Source of the DNA: Brachionus manjavacas
Lineage: Eukaryota; Rotifera; Eurotatoria; Ploima; Brachionidae
Length of the DNA stretch: 64,000 nucleotides
Direction: 5' to 3'
NCBI GenBank assembly: GCA_019054805.1
Contig: JAHQIY010000003.1
Coordinates: 7,874,001-7,938,000, forward strand
How positions within the stretch are numbered: the first letter of the stretch is position 1; each line of letters begins with the position of its first letter. The notes beneath the pieces were generated by a model, which made no database searches, was not told the DNA's origin, and was given only the letters and a program-made list of their open reading frames with translations. The translations under genes and the position numbers were made by a program. This document shows, piece after piece, positions 61,401-64,000 of this stretch.

Positions 61401-61656
61401 GTCATCGAAGTCAAAGTCAAAATCAAAATCTTCGTCAATGCATCGTCAGATTCAACAACAACAGTTAAATTCTTACATAAAACAACAACAACAGACTAAC
61501 TATTACGAAATTCAAACTTCATCCAGTATGAAAACGACCAAAATAAGCTCAATGCAGCAAGAGTCAAGGACTCTGGACAAGATACCATCCGAAATGAAGC
61601 TTAGTAAACAAGGTCTAGCCGATGCCGACTCTGACTTATGCGTTCATTTTATGTAA
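55495..61656 (+). CDS. DVL: Dishevelled (DIX-PDZ-DEP Wnt signal transducer)
   Basis: Cytoplasmic hub of canonical Wnt and planar-polarity signalling, acting below Frizzled. Six exons: 55495-55910, 55981-56117, 56178-56742, 56796-56924, 58228-59546, 61319-61656. They give 967 aa in one consistent frame. DIX domain at the N-terminus ([42 protein letters not shown]). A Ser/His/Asp-rich linker with a basic patch (RNRKRHKHK). PDZ from about residue 330 ([43 protein letters not shown]). Then [13 protein letters not shown] and [12 protein letters not shown] from about 555 ([42 protein letters not shown]). A long Asn/Ser/Thr-rich tail ends HFM, like the hydrophobic-Met end of other dishevelleds. I start at the ATG of MEATKIIYY because DIX begins there; the 18 open codons upstream lack an ATG. 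Confidence 0.95.
59767..59872. repeat. Tandem duplication, 53-bp unit x2
   Basis: Two adjacent copies containing TAGATCAGTCATTTTA inside the last intron of dishevelled. The second copy has one base fewer in an A/T run. Simple local duplication. Confidence 0.85.
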
Positions 61657-62392
61657 TTTATAGCTCTAATTCGGCACAATTTTTTTAACCAGTTTCCATT
61701 TTCATCCTTTATTTTCAAAATGCAGAGACCTCGGCTTGTTCCCAATAAAATTTTGTTATATTAAATTGTTTTGAATGAACTGTTTTTATTCTTTGAATTC
61801 TTTTTAATCTTTTATTTAAGATTTGTTGTTGTTTGTAAGTCTGGCCATTTTACATCGCAGCTAATCACGGCCTTGGAAAGTTTAACTTATCCCAGCATTT
61901 ATAATTTAGAGTTTTTTTGTTAATTGTGTTTGCTCACGGATATTTGTAGCTTAACTAAACAGGTTTTTTACAATCATGCTTTTGCTCAACATTTTTATTC
62001 AATTTTAATTTGTAATACTCATTTTTATGGATTATTTTTGCTAAACATTATCTTGTTACACTTGAATAGGAAACGCTTATTAAAATTTAATTAATTCTTT
62101 CTATTTGATTTGGCTTTTTTTTTAAATAAAATTTTTATCAATGTAAATTTGAAAATAAATAATTTTTATAAACATGTTTCAATCAATTTTATTTTTTAAA
62201 TTTTTTAATTAAAAAACCATGCCTTAAAAACGGTTGTCTTTAAATCTTCTTCTTTATAAAAAAAAATTTCAAACCGAATTTCTTAAAATAAATTAAGATT
62301 TAGTTAAGTTTTTTTTCTTGAAGATTACATTTTTTTCGAATAAATAATTAATAAATCAAACTATTGAAAATTCAAAAAATTTTAATTCATAA
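61657..62392. other. Dishevelled 3' UTR and spacer
   Basis: An AATAAA polyadenylation signal lies at 61744-61749, about 90 bp after the dishevelled stop. The rest is spacer and probably the promoter of the next gene, which reads in the same direction. No further gene seen. Confidence 0.65.
61744..61749 (+). terminator. Polyadenylation signal AATAAA for dishevelled
   Basis: Canonical hexamer a typical distance downstream of the stop codon at 61654-61656. A/T richness makes chance hexamers common here, so this rests on position. Confidence 0.5.
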
Positions 62393-64000
62393 ATGAATTG
62401 TGGAGGACTACAGGCTCTGGGAAGCGACTCAGAAATCAGCGAAGAAGAATTGCTAAATGAATCTCTAAATACAAAAAAAATACTAACATCCGATTTAGTA
62501 GCTGAGAAGTCAAGCAAGGAAAATAAAACTGATTTTGAGCTAAGAAAAAAAGTATCAAAACATTTTATCGTAGTTTTTTTTCAAACTTAAACTTCACTGA
62601 AAGGAAACCGAAAATTTGTATGAATTGTATAAAGATGGACTCAAAAATTTGGCAAGCAAGGATTATGATTCAGCTAATAAAATATTCGAGTCAATACTAT
62701 TGAACCCGATAATAGTAATTTTTAACTATTTTATTATTTTTAATTTTGTCTAAATTTAATTCAAGAATACTAAACTTGAAGTGCCAGATGAGATAGAAAA
62801 AGACTTACAAAAACTTAAATACATTTTACTGAAAAATCTCTCTCTAATTCAAAATAAGCAATCACATAATTTTAAATTTGCACTGGAGTATCTAATACAG
62901 GTACCTGTTAAATAAAAGTTTTTTTTTAATAAAACTTTTGAAAAGGCCTCCACTATTGATGGTACGGATATCAATTTGTGGTACGAGATTGGATGTCTTT
63001 CCCTTAAGATTGGAAGATTAATTGTTGCCAAGGTCTCCTTTGAAGAATGTTTAAATATGAACTCTCACCACTGGCCAAGCTTAGATCAATTAATTGTTAT
63101 TTTGTTTTCTCTGGGAAATTTCGCCAGTAATCATTAAACCCATTTAATCATTCAAAATTTTAAATCTTTTATAAGATTCTCTTGAGTTTGTTTTCACTGC
63201 ATTACGAATGGACAAAGCTTACATAAATGGCTTGATAATCCTAAAAAAAATTGAGTTCCTCAATGATTCAGAATTGACAAGCAAGGCCAAAAAATTTATA
63301 CAAAACGAATAGTATTTTTAATTAGATATTAAAAGAGTTTTTAAATGAAATGAAAATTCTAGTACAGATTGTGGTATTGATATTGATGAAATTCTTGACC
63401 AAGCATCAGAGCACTTGTACGATGATTTAATGATCAGAGTTAACGAAATCAAAATTTTCTCAAATGAAAATTTAAATAAAATTAAACTTAGCTCAAATTT
63501 TGAAATTGAATCAGTTATTGAAATGTCTGATGAAATAAACAGGTATTGAATTGTTAACAATTATGGCTTTAGTTTAAATTTTGATTTTAAGTTGGAAGTC
63601 TCTTGGAAGTTTTATATCAATGGTCGTTCATGAAGGAAAATATGTGAATATTTAAAAAAAAATATTTTTTAAAATAACATAATTTTTTTAAGAATTTGCT
63701 TGAGAGATTCAGAATAAAAGTTTCGACCAAAGATAAGGATGGCGAATTTATGGATTCAAATTCGAACGATGGTGAGTAGCATTGAATTGTTATTTTTTAA
63801 TAATATTAAAATTTTAATTCAGGTAAAAAAGAAGAAAATTCGAAAGACGAAAATTTTGTTCCAAATGAAAAGTCAAAAAAACGAAAACAAAAATTTGACT
63901 GTGGCAACATTGAAGACGGATGGTGGAAACGAAGATCTCTTAGAGTTACCATAAAAGATAAAAATTCTCAAAAATTTGACTTAATTTTCTTTTTAGAAAG
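62393..64000 (+). CDS. CABIN1: Cabin-1-like TPR protein (5' part, runs off the window)
   Basis: Cabin-1 proteins inhibit calcineurin and MEF2 and belong to the HIRA histone-chaperone complex in the nucleus. Nine exons read so far: 62393-62551, 62604-62714, 62766-62900, 62946-63126, 63176-63311, 63363-63542, 63592-63643, 63693-63771, and 63823 to at least the window end. Phases agree throughout. TPR-like helices: LYELYKDGLKNLASKDYDSA, then the strongly conserved block TDINLWYEIGCLSLKIGRL, VAKVSFEECLNMN and HHWPSLDQLIVILFSLGNF, then ALRMDKAYINGLIILKKI. Further on, WKSLGSFISMVVH precedes a charged linker ending WWKRRSLRV, which matches the KRRS-RV element that follows the basic linker in vertebrate cabin-1. 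The start at 62393 is the first ATG of the acidic opening exon. Most of this roughly 2000-residue family member lies beyond the window. Confidence 0.88.

Noticed and set aside
1-64000. CRISPR arrays, tRNA, rRNA or spliced-leader RNA genes
   Set aside because: No spaced identical repeats, no tRNA A/B-box plus cloverleaf, no rRNA-like conserved stretch and no spliced-leader sequence I recognise was seen by eye; a covariance-model scan would be the decisive test.

Overview
This window is animal nuclear DNA. It is very A+T-rich, and its genes are cut into small GT-AG exons by introns mostly about 45-60 bp long. It encodes animal-specific proteins: dishevelled, LIN7, F-spondin and a cabin-1-like protein. 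The gene density, tiny introns and base composition suit a small-genome invertebrate. A monogonont rotifer is my best guess, but that is inference and the sequence does not prove it. I found no tRNA, rRNA or CRISPR array.

Layout. 1-2746 has no gene I can identify. 2747-7616 (+) is an F-spondin-like secreted matrix protein with five inserted Kunitz domains; its 5' exon(s) are missing. It runs tail-to-tail into TANGO2 (7688-8909, -), with only about 70 bp between the stop codons. 9414-10263 (-) is a complete eIF6 gene. It marks the start of the first copy (A, 9559-14862) of a segmental duplication. Copy A also holds a dead WD40-gene remnant and a long open 3' fragment of a sacsin gene. 14863-25057 is a repeat-rich stretch with a broken selenocysteine lyase (SCLY) fragment, a LINE reverse-transcriptase fragment, a Tc1/mariner-type MITE, a hAT-like element and other foldbacks. 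LIN7 (25058-25795, -) follows. The second copy (B, 26307-32238) has the opposite pattern: a broken eIF6, an intact nine-exon WD40 gene (27337-28809) and the 3' part of a complete sacsin gene (30125-42257, about 3991 aa, almost all in one 11.6-kb exon). 42258-55494 is another gene-poor stretch with LINE fragments, dispersed repeats, a hAT MITE with 8-bp target duplications and a long-arm foldback. The window ends with dishevelled (55495-61656, +, six exons) and the first nine exons of a cabin-1-like TPR gene (62393-end, +).

How the genes relate. They are ordinary housekeeping and developmental genes, not an operon: ribosome subunit biogenesis (eIF6), Golgi/mitochondrial homeostasis (TANGO2), chaperone-like protein quality control (sacsin), cell polarity and junction scaffolding (LIN7), Wnt signalling (dishevelled), extracellular matrix (F-spondin) and calcineurin/MEF2-linked chromatin regulation (cabin-1). 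The two most notable things are the eIF6-WD40-sacsin duplication, in which each copy kept what the other lost, and the F-spondin Kunitz array, built entirely from phase 1-1 exons whose lengths are multiples of three. Exon boundaries were worked out by eye from splice sites, reading phase and family knowledge; no alignment or transcript data were available.
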